A program made the position numbers and the translations under genes. 64,000 nucleotides of DNA from an uncultured Caldimonas sp. Lineage in GTDB: Bacteria; Pseudomonadota; Gammaproteobacteria; Burkholderiales; Burkholderiaceae. Each line of letters starts with the position of its first letter. Position 1 is the stretch's first letter. Positions 8,419-17,340 of this stretch are shown here, piece after piece. The notes beneath the pieces were generated by a model. The model ran no database searches, was not told the origin of the DNA, and was given only the letters and a program-made list of their open reading frames with translations. The stretch is from the NCBI RefSeq assembly GCF_946480305.1, contig NZ_CAMLJQ010000005.1:62001-126000 (forward strand), given 5' to 3'.

Positions 8419-9918
8419 TCAATGGAGGAAGCCGGATGCCACCGCGAGCGACGCTGCGGCCAGTACGGCGACGAACTGGCTGGGTCGGTCGGTCACGGCA
8501 AACACCACCGGGTCGTCGTGCAGCTCCATGCGGCTGGCCTTCAACCACACGCGGCAGACCCACAGCAGCACGAGCGGGCAGATCAGCCACAGCGCCTGCG
8601 GGCGCGTGAAGTGGCTCGCGGTGACGGGGTCGTTGACGTACATCGCGAACACCAGCACGGCCACGAGCCCCGCGGAGGTGCCCATCGATTGCACGAAGGG
8701 CATGTCAGCCACCTGGTAGCCGCGGCCGGCCACCTTCTCGCGGTCGCTCTGCGCCAGGTCGCGCAGCTCCACGTAACGCTTCACGCAGGCAAGGCTCAGG
8801 AACAGGAACATCGAGAACGAGAGGATCCAGAACGAAGGCATGGTCTGGATCGCGGCGGCGCCCGCGATGATGCGCAGCGTGTAGAGGCCGGCCAGCATCA
8901 GCACGTCCTGCAGCACGCGGCGCTTGAAGTACATCGAGTACGTGAGCGTGGCGACCCAGTACACGGCAAGCACGCCGACGAAGTTCCAGGGCAGAACCGC
9001 CATCGCGAGCGCGAATGCACCCAGCAGCATGCAGCCCGACAGCATGACGCCGGCCTGCAGCGACAACGCGCCCGAGGCCAGCGGCCGCTTGCACTTGCGG
9101 GGGTGCGCGCGGTCGGCTTCCAGGTCCATCAGGTCGTTGAGCAGGTAGACGCTGGAAGCACACAGCCCGAAGGCAAAGAAGCCGAGCAGCAGCGCAAGCC
9201 ATTGCGGTGCTGCCACCTGCCCTGCGATCGGCAGCGCCGGCAGCAGCAACAGCATGTTCTTGGCCCATTGATGCAGGCGGATGGCCTTGAGCCAGACCTT
9301 GATCCCTGCACGCGCGGGCGGCACGTGCAGCTCTTCTTCGGTCACTTCACGTGCGAGCTTGCGCACACCGGGGTTCGCGTTGACGACGATGGCCGAGCGG
9401 GCTTCACGCCAGATCGTCACGTCGATCGTTTCGTTGCCTGCATAGCTGAAAGGGCCGTCCGCGTCGGTGCGGATCGCTTCCAGCTTGTGCACGCCCTTGC
9501 GGTTGACCCGACCGTCGGTGGCGATCACGGCGTCGAACACGCCGAGGTGATCGGCGATCTGGCGCGCGAACTTCTCGTGGCTCGCCGTGGCGAGCACGAT
9601 GCGCCGGCCGAGCGCCCGCTGCTCGCGCAGGAACTCGAGCAGTTGCTGGTCATAGGGCAGCCGGCTCACGTCGAGATCCACGGCCTCGGCCAACTCGGCC
9701 TTCAGGTGTGCCCGCCCGCGCAGCAGCCACGCGGCCAGCTTCCATGCCTGCATCGGCTGTGCCGCGACGAAGCGCAGCGCAGACTCCAGCAGCAGGTCGG
9801 AACGGATCAGCGTGCCGTCGAGGTCGACATACAGCGGTGCCGCGCACGTGCCGCCGCCGTCACGAGGTCGAGTGGAGCCGGAAGGCCCGGCCTCCAGCAG
9901 TTGATGTGCGATGTGCAT
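8419..9918 (-). CDS. HAD-UbiA fusion prenyltransferase (decaprenyl-phosphate phosphoribosyltransferase-like)
   Basis: A 499-residue fusion. The N-terminal HAD phosphatase domain (about 28-200) has motif I VDLDGT (31-36), LATAS (109-113) and a motif IV-like GNETID (161-166). The UbiA domain (about 205-499) has NDLMDLEADRAHPRKCKRP (261-279), which follows the pattern of decaprenyl-phosphate 5-phosphoribose synthases rather than quinone-type UbiA enzymes. Such enzymes join PRPP to a polyprenyl phosphate, and the fused HAD domain could remove the 5-phosphate. The ATG follows CAGGGAG. It is the first gene of the minus-strand operon reaching to 1. Substrate is inferred from family motifs. Confidence 0.82.
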   Translation of the reverse strand: MHIAHQLLEAGPSGSTRPRDGGGTCAAPLYVDLDGTLIRSDLLLESALRFVAAQPMQAWKLAAWLLRGRAHLKAELAEAVDLDVSRLPYDQQLLEFLREQRALGRRIVLATASHEKFARQIADHLGVFDAVIATDGRVNRKGVHKLEAIRTDADGPFSYAGNETIDVTIWREARSAIVVNANPGVRKLAREVTEEELHVPPARAGIKVWLKAIRLHQWAKNMLLLLPALPIAGQVAAPQWLALLLGFFAFGLCASSVYLLNDLMDLEADRAHPRKCKRPLASGALSLQAGVMLSGCMLLGAFALAMAVLPWNFVGVLAVYWVATLTYSMYFKRRVLQDVLMLAGLYTLRIIAGAAAIQTMPSFWILSFSMFLFLSLACVKRYVELRDLAQSDREKVAGRGYQVADMPFVQSMGTSAGLVAVLVFAMYVNDPVTASHFTRPQALWLICPLVLLWVCRVWLKASRMELHDDPVVFAVTDRPSQFVAVLAAASLAVASGFLH

Positions 9919-10472
9919 GCGCTCCCTGCATTTCGATGGCAGCCCCGGCGGCGCGGATCACGTTCGCGATGAACGCGCCACTGTTGTTGCGCCGGCAACG
10001 GCCATGACATCTGATGGACTGAAGCCGTAAGCATCAGGCATGCCAGTGGCAGCGGTGTGTCAAAGCGTTCATCGGCGGCCGCGATGTGCGCCCGCTGCGG
10101 GGCACGCGAAGGAGCGGGCGGTCGGCCGCAAGCATCGCGAGACACAGGCGCTTTCACAACCGGCCGCTCTCGTGCATGCGCGCACAACAGCGGGGCGTCG
10201 CGCAGCAGAGCAGCCCGGTGTGCACGATGCCTGCGCGTCGCGAGCAGCCGTGCCGCGGTTGCTGCAGGCCGTAACGACGCGGGCCTGCGGAGTCGTTCGT
10301 GCCCATGCACGGCCGGCCCTCGGATGTGGGGGAGGTCACCCCCGCGAACGCGCGGGTGGCGTCGACACATTTGAGTACGACCGGTCAAACACGCACTGCA
10401 TGATGTCGCGCCGAGAAGACGCCCCGGCCCTGCCGTACCCCACCGTACCACCTTGCCCGCAAGGATGCTCCC
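9919..10472. promoter_or_regulatory. Divergent intergenic region between the UbiA-HAD operon and the GH39-like array
   Basis: There are 554 bp between two divergent start codons, so promoters for both operons should lie here. No convincing coding frame was found and no clear -35/-10 pair stands out. The only obvious structure is the inverted repeat CCCGCG-AACG-CGCGGG at 10341-10356, about 117 bp before the plus-strand gene. It could be an operator or a hairpin. An AAGGA Shine-Dalgarno sequence precedes the GTG at 10473. Confidence 0.45.
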
Positions 10473-12218
10473 GTGACGCTGCTCCCTTCCCTGCACCGGC
10501 TGCTGCTGCCAGCGGCGGCCGTGTTCGTTTTCCTGTGCCATCCGCTCGTCGCTCGAGGTGACGATGTCATCGATCTGCCAGCCGCTTCGGCCGAGGTCGC
10601 CGCCCCGGCAGAGACCGCGCGTGCATCCGCAGGCGGAGCCGCCTTGCGTGCGAAGGTCAACGCATGGGGCAAGCGGGCCGCCAAGTACCAGATCGACACG
10701 CACGAGGGCGCGGTCAGGTTCAGGCTCGTCGATCGCGGAGACGGCGATGCCCACCTGGTCTACCCGCATGCCTTCAAGGCTGGCGCCTCCTACCGCGCCA
10801 CGCTGCGCATCCGCAGCGACGACAAGGCCCGCGTCGAGGTGATGCTGCGGCGCGACCAGCCGCCCTGGGACATCTTCGGCGCACGCACGGTCGAGACGAA
10901 GCCCGCATGGCAGACGGTCGAGGTCGAAGGCACCGTGCTGACCTCCGGCCCCGCCTCCTTGCGGCTCGCTTCGCAAACGCCCGGAGCAGACATCCACGTC
11001 GACCGCGTTTCCATCGTGGAGGTCGGTGAGAACACGCTTGCTCCCGTGCTGAGCGGGCCCATTTCCGACCAGTTCTTCGGCATGCACCTCAACCGCCTGG
11101 GCACGCACCGCAGCTGGCCCTCATTCCAGCCGGGCGTCATACGGCTGTGGGACACGGGCACGAGCTGGAAGGACCTGCAGCCCGAACCGTCGCAGTGGGA
11201 TTTCTCCGGCGCCGGATGGAAGCGGCTCGAGATGCACGTGGAGCACGTACGCCGCAACAACCCGTCGACCGAGATCATCTACACGATGGGCCAGTCGCCG
11301 CGGTGGGCATCCAGCCTGCCCGACTGGCGCAACGGCTACGGTTATGGGCACGGCGCGCCCCCCGCCAATCTCGAGGACTGGCGTGAATACGTCCGCACGG
11401 TCGCCCGCCGCTACGCGGGCCGCATCCGCTACTGGGAACTGTGGAACGAAGCCGACTACTCCGCCTTCTACAAGGGGTCTGTCGAAACGATGGTGGAGAT
11501 GGCCCGGATCGCGCACGAGGAGTTGCGCGCCGCCGATCCGCAAGCGCGCATCCTGTCTCCAGGCCTGACGGTCGGACAAGGGGTGCAGTGGCTCGATCGA
11601 TTCCTGGCAGCGGGCGGCGGACGGTACGTCGACATCATCGCCTTCCACTGGTACTACGACGTTTCGCCCGAAGGACTGGCCGGCTCGATCGACAACGTGC
11701 GCCGCGTGATGCGCAAGCACGGCGTGGGCGACAAGCCGCTCTGGAACACCGAGGGAGGGCTGGTCTGCAACCCCAGGAAGCAGGACTGCAAGCCCTCGAT
11801 GACCTTGACCGACGCGCAACGACGCTCGGTCAACCTGCGCGCGATGCTGACGATGTGGACGCGCGGCGTCAGCAACTTCGACTACTACTTCTGGGAGGGG
11901 CGCTCGCCTCATGAGGCATTGGTCGAGCGGGATTACCGCACGCCCACGCTCACGGGCGAGGCCTACGCAAGGGCCGTCTCCTGGTTGCGCGGCGCCCGCG
12001 TACTCGATGCCTACCGGTTGCCGTCGGGCGTCTTCGTCTTCCGACTCGAACGCGGCGGCACGCCGGTCTACATCGCCTGGTCGGCCGAGCGCGAGACACA
12101 GGTGCGGCTGCCCAAGGCGTGGAGCGTGACGCGGGTCGCGCACATGGACGGAGAAGTGCTCCCCTTGCCATCGTCGCGTGAACTGCGACTCGGCAGCGAA
12201 CCCGTGATGCTGCAGTAG
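10473..12218 (+). CDS. Secreted GH39/PslG-like glycoside hydrolase with N-terminal carbohydrate-binding-like domain
   Basis: 581 residues. A signal peptide (about 1-29, ending in LVARG) precedes a beta-sandwich-like domain (about 45-180) of CBM4/9 type, then a clan GH-A barrel (about 190-500). The expected acid/base Glu is E326 in ELWNEADY and the nucleophile is E427 in WNTEGG, 101 residues apart as in its three paralogs here. PslG, a GH39-type endoglycosidase in the Pseudomonas psl locus, is the nearest functional model. It would act on glycan in the periplasm or outside. GTG start after AAGGA. It is the first of three plus-strand paralogs within a minus-strand exopolysaccharide locus. Exact substrate unknown. 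Confidence 0.82.
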   Translation: MTLLPSLHRLLLPAAAVFVFLCHPLVARGDDVIDLPAASAEVAAPAETARASAGGAALRAKVNAWGKRAAKYQIDTHEGAVRFRLVDRGDGDAHLVYPHAFKAGASYRATLRIRSDDKARVEVMLRRDQPPWDIFGARTVETKPAWQTVEVEGTVLTSGPASLRLASQTPGADIHVDRVSIVEVGENTLAPVLSGPISDQFFGMHLNRLGTHRSWPSFQPGVIRLWDTGTSWKDLQPEPSQWDFSGAGWKRLEMHVEHVRRNNPSTEIIYTMGQSPRWASSLPDWRNGYGYGHGAPPANLEDWREYVRTVARRYAGRIRYWELWNEADYSAFYKGSVETMVEMARIAHEELRAADPQARILSPGLTVGQGVQWLDRFLAAGGGRYVDIIAFHWYYDVSPEGLAGSIDNVRRVMRKHGVGDKPLWNTEGGLVCNPRKQDCKPSMTLTDAQRRSVNLRAMLTMWTRGVSNFDYYFWEGRSPHEALVERDYRTPTLTGEAYARAVSWLRGARVLDAYRLPSGVFVFRLERGGTPVYIAWSAERETQVRLPKAWSVTRVAHMDGEVLPLPSSRELRLGSEPVMLQ

Positions 12219-12235
12219 CCCGTCCGCCACCGACA

Positions 12236-12256
12236 CGCTGCCGTATCGCGGCAGCG
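12236..12256 (+). terminator. Hairpin after the first GH39-like gene
   Basis: CGCTGCCG and CGGCAGCG pair around a five-base loop, starting 17 bases after the stop codon. No T-run follows directly, only a TTCTTTT patch about 20 bases on. It could be a weak terminator or an mRNA 3' stabiliser. Confidence 0.4.
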
Positions 12257-12415
12257 CAGCGGCAACCGGCTTCGCTTCTTTTGCTGCCCCGGCAGCGAGA
12301 GACGCCTCGTGGCCGCGGTCCGGCAAGCCGCCACGGTGCGTGCTCCGCACGCACTTCAGACCCGCTGTCCAAACTCGTCACTTTCCGCGCGCTCGCAGCG
12401 CGGCATGGACCTTGT

Positions 12416-12435
12416 TTGCATAGAGGGAAATGCAA
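12416..12435. promoter_or_regulatory. Short inverted repeat upstream of the second GH39-like gene
   Basis: TTGCAT and ATGCAA lie 8 bases apart, ending 18 bases before the ATG at 12454. The spacing to the start would suit an operator or a leader hairpin. Short enough to be chance. Confidence 0.25.
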
Positions 12436-12453
12436 CACGTACAGGACACATAA

Positions 12454-14874
12454 ATGCACTCGTCCATTCACCGTTGGGTCGTCTCACTTTCCATCGTTCT
12501 GCTCGCCGCATGCGGCGGCGGATCCAGCTCGACGCAAGACTCCGCGCTTGCTGACGCCTCCACCACCGAAGACTCCACCGCCCCGAGCGGGGACCATGGC
12601 CCCGACCAGCCCCCGGTCGAAACCGATCCGCCGACAGCCGAAGAATCGTTACCGGAGTCGTTACAGCCAGACAACACTGCGACAGAACAGGAAATGGCGC
12701 TGACAGGGAGCGACAACCTTGTTACCGCCGCGACCTCCACGTTTGAAGGCACTTACACACGGATGGCACCAGGCTGGACCGTGAACTGGTGGGGCGACGT
12801 GCAATGGAACACCGCCCGCGAAACCCGCTCCGGTTACATTCACGGCGGCACGTCGTCACTGCGGTTCAAGGTCGGCAGCCGTGCCTCGGGCGCCAACGCC
12901 CACCTCATCTACCCGTACGGCTTCGTCTCCGGTCGCACCTACCGGGTCGTCGTGTACCTGCGCACCGACAGTGCCGCCAGCGTGGACGTGCAGCTCCGGC
13001 GCGATGCGGCGCCATGGAACGTCGCTGCGCGCAAAACGGTCACCTTGGGCAGCGGCTGGACCCGCGTGGAACTCGAGGGCGAGTTCCTCTGGGACAGCCC
13101 GGGCTCCGTCCGCATCGTCTCCAAGACCGTCGGCGCCAACATCTACGTCGATGACATGACGCTGCTCGAGGAAGGCCCGAGCGGCAGCAGCGGCGCGTTG
13201 GCCGTGCCCGCAAGCGGCGGCAGCTCGACCTCGCTGAAGACCGTCGCCAGCACCAACTTCGACGAGGCCTTCACCTACACGGCCAGCGGCTGGAAGTTCA
13301 ACTACTGGGGCGCGCCGACACCGACCTTCGAAGGCGCGCGGGAAACCCGCAGCGGCTACGTCCAGGCCGGCTCCGCATCGCAGCGCTTCCGCACGAACAC
13401 CGCGGCGACGAACGAAGCCCACCTGATCTATCCGTTCGCCTTCGTGAAGGGGCGGACCTACCGTGCCAGCGTCCATCTCCGGTCGGACGTCGCCGCGAAG
13501 GTCGAGGTCATGATGCGCCGCGACGCTCACCCGTGGGACGGCTTCGGGCGCAAGACCGTCTCCGTGGGTACCAGCTGGCAGAAGGTCGAGGTGCAGGGTG
13601 TCTACAGCGGCGACGTGGGCGGATCCCTGCGCATCATCTCGAAGACGCCGGGCGCCAACATCTGGATCGACAGCATGACGCTGTCCGAGGTCAGCTACAA
13701 CGACCTCGCCCCCGTCAACACCGGCGCCATTCCAAGCACGATGTTCGGCGTTCACGTCAACAAGCTGGGCACCCACTTCAACTGGCCCACGCTCGGACAG
13801 GGCATCGTGCGGCTGTGGAACACCGGCACGACCTGGCGCGATCTGGAGAAGAGCAACAACGTCTGGGACTTCTCCAACGGCAACGGCAAGCGGCTGGAGC
13901 TCTACGTCGACTACGTGAGCAAGAACGGCGGCCAGATGCTCTACACACTCGGCCAGACGCCCCAGTGGGCCTCGAGCAACCCGTCCGTGACGGGGCTCTA
14001 CGGTGCCGGGGCTCCGATGCCACCGTCCAACATGGAAGACTGGCGTGACTATGTGCGCACGCTGGCACGCCGCTACTCCGGAAAGATCAAGTACTGGGAG
14101 CTGTGGAACGAGTCCGACTACTCCGGCACCTATGCCGGCTCGGTCGAGAAGATGGTCGAGATGGCTCGGATCGCGCGTGAGGAGCTGAAGGCTGCCGACC
14201 CGAACAACGTCCTGGTGTCGCCGGGCTTGACCACCGGACAAGGCGTCGCCTGGCTCGACCGCTTCCTGGCCGCCGGGGGTGGCGCCCATGTCGACAACAT
14301 CGGCTTCCACTGGTACTACAGCATGCAGCCGGAAAAGATCGCGGCGTCGATCCAGAACGTGCGCGAAGTGATGCGCAACCACGGCGTCGACCACAAGCCC
14401 CTGTGGAACACCGAGGGCGCGCCGCTGTGCAACAGCGCGGTCCTGAACTGCGCCACGTGGGTGCCGTCCGCGGCCGAACAACGTTCCGTCAATGCACGGG
14501 CGGCCTTGATCATGTGGGCCAAGGGCGTCAGCAACTTCAACTACTACTTCTGGGAAAACGGCGAGCCGCAACGCAAGCTGGTGCATACCGACAACGTCAC
14601 GCCGACCACCGCGTCCCATGCGTATGCGGAAGCCATCCGCTGGATGAAGGGCGCCCGCGTGACGGACGCGTTCCGGGTGGCCGACAGTGTGTACGTGTTC
14701 CGCATGAACCGCGGCACGGAGAACTACAGCGTGATGTGGTCCACGAAGGCCGGGCAGGCGATCTCGGTACCGTCGGCTTGGGGCGCCTCACGGGTCCGCA
14801 ACCTGGCCGGTCAGGAGTCCGGCATCAGCGGCGGCGTCATCACGCTCGGGCTGGAGCCCGTCCTCGTGAAATAG
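12454..14874 (+). CDS. GH39/PslG-like lipoprotein glycosidase with two carbohydrate-binding-like domains
   Basis: 806 residues. It has a lipoprotein signal with lipobox LAAC (Cys20) followed by Gly, so outer-membrane sorting is likely. A Ser/Asp/Glu-rich linker comes next. Two related beta-sandwich modules follow (about 90-240 and 260-400), each with a GW-x-NWWG/NYWG start, ETRSGY and LIYPxxFVxGRTYR. The GH-A barrel (about 415-730) carries E553 (ELWNESDY) and E654 (WNTEGA). ATG follows AGGA. The second module and barrel closely match the lipoprotein encoded downstream, so the pair arose by duplication. Likely role: surface-anchored cleavage or remodelling of the locus glycan. Substrate not known. 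Confidence 0.83.
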   Translation: MHSSIHRWVVSLSIVLLAACGGGSSSTQDSALADASTTEDSTAPSGDHGPDQPPVETDPPTAEESLPESLQPDNTATEQEMALTGSDNLVTAATSTFEGTYTRMAPGWTVNWWGDVQWNTARETRSGYIHGGTSSLRFKVGSRASGANAHLIYPYGFVSGRTYRVVVYLRTDSAASVDVQLRRDAAPWNVAARKTVTLGSGWTRVELEGEFLWDSPGSVRIVSKTVGANIYVDDMTLLEEGPSGSSGALAVPASGGSSTSLKTVASTNFDEAFTYTASGWKFNYWGAPTPTFEGARETRSGYVQAGSASQRFRTNTAATNEAHLIYPFAFVKGRTYRASVHLRSDVAAKVEVMMRRDAHPWDGFGRKTVSVGTSWQKVEVQGVYSGDVGGSLRIISKTPGANIWIDSMTLSEVSYNDLAPVNTGAIPSTMFGVHVNKLGTHFNWPTLGQGIVRLWNTGTTWRDLEKSNNVWDFSNGNGKRLELYVDYVSKNGGQMLYTLGQTPQWASSNPSVTGLYGAGAPMPPSNMEDWRDYVRTLARRYSGKIKYWELWNESDYSGTYAGSVEKMVEMARIAREELKAADPNNVLVSPGLTTGQGVAWLDRFLAAGGGAHVDNIGFHWYYSMQPEKIAASIQNVREVMRNHGVDHKPLWNTEGAPLCNSAVLNCATWVPSAAEQRSVNARAALIMWAKGVSNFNYYFWENGEPQRKLVHTDNVTPTTASHAYAEAIRWMKGARVTDAFRVADSVYVFRMNRGTENYSVMWSTKAGQAISVPSAWGASRVRNLAGQESGISGGVITLGLEPVLVK

Positions 14875-14895
14875 CGCACGCGCAAACGCTGAAAC

Positions 14896-14920
14896 AAAGG
14901 GCTGCTTCGGCAGCCCTTTT
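14896..14920 (+). terminator. Rho-independent terminator
   Basis: A perfect 10-bp stem AAAGGGCTGC/GCAGCCCTTT with a TTCG tetraloop lies 21 bases after the stop codon of the two-module glycosidase and ends in TTTT. It separates this gene from the next paralog, which therefore needs its own promoter. Confidence 0.85.
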
Positions 14921-15294
14921 CATTGGATCCGTCGCAAGGTTTTCCCGCGACATTGTCATGGTGGCCCGATCCCCGCCCGGCAGCGCCCGGGCATCAAAGC
15001 GGTACGCTTTTTGTTACCCGATACACACCAGCGTTGCATTTGACGCCGCAAGCGGACGCGAAGACCGCCGTTGACTACAGCATCGCATTGGTGAACGACG
15101 CTCAGGCCCTCCGCCTGACAACACCGTAGCGGGCAGAACGACGCCACGTTCCTCACGAACGTCACACCGACTTCCGGTCGGTCACCCCTCGCTCCTGCGC
15201 CCGCATCGAAGCCTGACTTGCTGCGCGCACACGCCCTGTGGCGCCCGCGCTGAACAAGTCCTGGCCCGTCAATGCACACGATTCAGGATCTGAC
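14921..15294 (+). promoter_or_regulatory. Leader/promoter region of the third GH39-like gene
   Basis: 374 bp between the terminator and the next start codon. No reading frame here looks real. A promoter is expected because a strong terminator precedes it, but no -35/-10 pair is convincing. A small hairpin CCGAC-TTCCG-GTCGG lies near 15168-15182. AGGA precedes the ATG. Confidence 0.35.
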
Positions 15295-17247
15295 ATGAAC
15301 GCTTCCGTGACCCGTTGGGCAGTTTGCTCCGCTGTGGTTCTCCTCGCCGCCTGTGGCGGCGGTTCCGGCACTTCCACCTCCGATTCGGACGAATCCGTCG
15401 TCGCGGCCGACGACCAAGTGGATCAGGTGGCCGTCGAGTCCGAGGCTCCCTCTTACGACAAGGTGCTGCCCGAATGGCTGCAAGCCGAGTTGGACGCCGC
15501 TACGCCCAGCTCGAATCCGCAAAGCTCCGAACTCACCACGGCGTTCGAGACGGCCTCCAGCACCGTGATCGCCCTGCCCGCCGCGGGCGGCGCATCGACC
15601 TCGCTGAAACCTGTCCTCAGTTCGAGTTTCGACGAGAGCTACACCACGCTCGCTCCCGGCTGGAAATTCAACTACTGGGGCACGCCGACCCCCAGCTACA
15701 GCTCCGCACGCGAAACCCGAAGCGGGTATGTCTATTCCGGCGCGGCATCGCAACGCATCCGTACGGTGACGACCAGCACCAGCCACGCTCACTTCATTCG
15801 CCCTCACACCTTCGTCAAGGGGCGCACGTACCGCACGACGCTGTACCTTCGCGCCGACAGCACGGCCACCGTGCAGGTGATGATGCGTCGCGATGCCCAT
15901 CCGTGGGACGGCTTCGGCACCAAGACGGTCACGCTCGGCACCACCTGGCAGAAGGTGGAGATCCAGGGCGTCTACCAAGGCGATGGCGCAGGCTCGGTCC
16001 GGGTCATCTCCAAGACGCCGGGCGCCAACGTGTACATCGACAACATGACCCTGTCGGAGGTCCACTACAACGAACTGGCCCCGGTCAGCACCACGGCGAC
16101 GATCCCGAGCACGATGTTCGGCGTGCACGTCATGAAGCTCGGCAGCCATTTCAACTGGCCCACGCTCGGCCAGGGCATCGTGCGGCTGTGGAACACCGGC
16201 ACCACCTGGCGCGACCTCGAGAAGACCAACAACGTGTGGGACTTCTCGACCGGCAACGGCAAGCGCCTCGACATTTACGTCGACTACGTGACGAAGAACG
16301 GCGGCCAGATGCTGTACACGCTCGGCCAGACGCCGCAGTGGGCATCCAGCGGCCCGACGGTCACCGGCCTGTACGGTGCCGGCGCGCCGATGCCCCCGTC
16401 CAACATGGAAGACTGGCGCGACTACGTGCGCACGCTCGCCCGCCGCTACGCCGGCAAGATCAAGTACTGGGAGCTGTGGAACGAATCCGACTATTCCGGC
16501 ACCTACGCCGGCTCCATCGAGCAGATGGTCGAGATGGCCCGGATCGCTCGCGAAGAACTTAAGGCAGCGGACCCGAACAACGTGCTCGTGTCGCCGGGTC
16601 TGTCGACCGGACAAGGCTTCTCGTGGCTGGATCGCTTCCTGGCGGCTGGCGGCGGCGCGTACGTCGACAACATCGGCTTCCATTGGTACTACAGCGTCGA
16701 ACCGGAGAAGCTGCTGGCGTCGATCCAGAACGTGCGCGAGATCATGCGCAACCACGGCGTCGACCACAAGCCGCTGTGGAACACCGAAGGCGCTCCTCTG
16801 TGCAACAGCGCTGTGGTGAATTGCTCGACCTGGGTCGCCTCGACCGCGGAGAAGCGCTCGGTCAACGCGCGTGCCGCGATGATCATGTGGATCAAGGGCA
16901 TCAGCAACTTCAACTACTACTTCTGGGAAAACGGCGAATCGCAACGCAAGCTGGTCGAATCCGACAACCTCACACCGACCACGGCCTCGCACGCCTATGC
17001 CGAAGCCATCCGTTGGCTGAAGGGCGCCCGCTTCACCGACGCCTACCGGGTGGCCGACAAGGTGTACGTGGTTCGGATGAACCGGGGCGGTGAGAACTAC
17101 ACCGTCGCCTGGAGCACGGTGGCCGGCACGCAGGTGAGCCTGCCCGCCAGCTGGGGTGTGACCCGCGTGCGTGACCTGGCGGGTGTCGAGTCGGCTCTCT
17201 CGGGTTCCACGCTCACGCTGGGACTGGAGCCGGTGCTGCTCAAGTAA
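15295..17247 (+). CDS. GH39/PslG-like lipoprotein glycosidase with one carbohydrate-binding-like domain
   Basis: 650 residues from the ATG at 15295. An in-frame upstream ATG at 15238 would bury the signal peptide. The lipobox LAAC ends at Cys20 and is followed by Gly. An acidic linker leads to one beta-sandwich module (about 105-250) and a GH-A barrel with E397 (ELWNESDY) and E498 (WNTEGA). It is the closest relative of the preceding gene but has only one binding module. Expected at the outer membrane, where it could hydrolyse or transglycosylate the locus polysaccharide. PslG-like activity is family inference. Confidence 0.83.
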   Translation: MNASVTRWAVCSAVVLLAACGGGSGTSTSDSDESVVAADDQVDQVAVESEAPSYDKVLPEWLQAELDAATPSSNPQSSELTTAFETASSTVIALPAAGGASTSLKPVLSSSFDESYTTLAPGWKFNYWGTPTPSYSSARETRSGYVYSGAASQRIRTVTTSTSHAHFIRPHTFVKGRTYRTTLYLRADSTATVQVMMRRDAHPWDGFGTKTVTLGTTWQKVEIQGVYQGDGAGSVRVISKTPGANVYIDNMTLSEVHYNELAPVSTTATIPSTMFGVHVMKLGSHFNWPTLGQGIVRLWNTGTTWRDLEKTNNVWDFSTGNGKRLDIYVDYVTKNGGQMLYTLGQTPQWASSGPTVTGLYGAGAPMPPSNMEDWRDYVRTLARRYAGKIKYWELWNESDYSGTYAGSIEQMVEMARIAREELKAADPNNVLVSPGLSTGQGFSWLDRFLAAGGGAYVDNIGFHWYYSVEPEKLLASIQNVREIMRNHGVDHKPLWNTEGAPLCNSAVVNCSTWVASTAEKRSVNARAAMIMWIKGISNFNYYFWENGESQRKLVESDNLTPTTASHAYAEAIRWLKGARFTDAYRVADKVYVVRMNRGGENYTVAWSTVAGTQVSLPASWGVTRVRDLAGVESALSGSTLTLGLEPVLLK

Positions 17248-17289
17248 TTCCAGGCAAACGCAGGCCGGCAACGGCCAGCACATGAACAC

Positions 17290-17319
17290 AAGGCCTGCCG
17301 GGCAACTCCGGCAGGCCTT
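17290..17319. terminator. Terminator hairpin between convergent GH39-like genes
   Basis: A perfect 12-bp stem AAGGCCTGCCGG/CCGGCAGGCCTT with a 6-base loop lies between the stop codons of convergent genes ending at 17247 and 17341. T-runs on either side are weak, so termination may be bidirectional but leaky. Confidence 0.7.
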
Positions 17320-17340
17320 GCCGTTTGCCCGGCGCGCTTG

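Noticed and set aside
5025..8609. A 1194-codon open frame on the plus strand
   Set aside because: It lies antisense to the minus-strand membrane-glycosidase gene, whose protein has coherent domains. The plus frame is rich in Arg, His and Gln with no domain, as expected for an antisense frame in GC-rich DNA.
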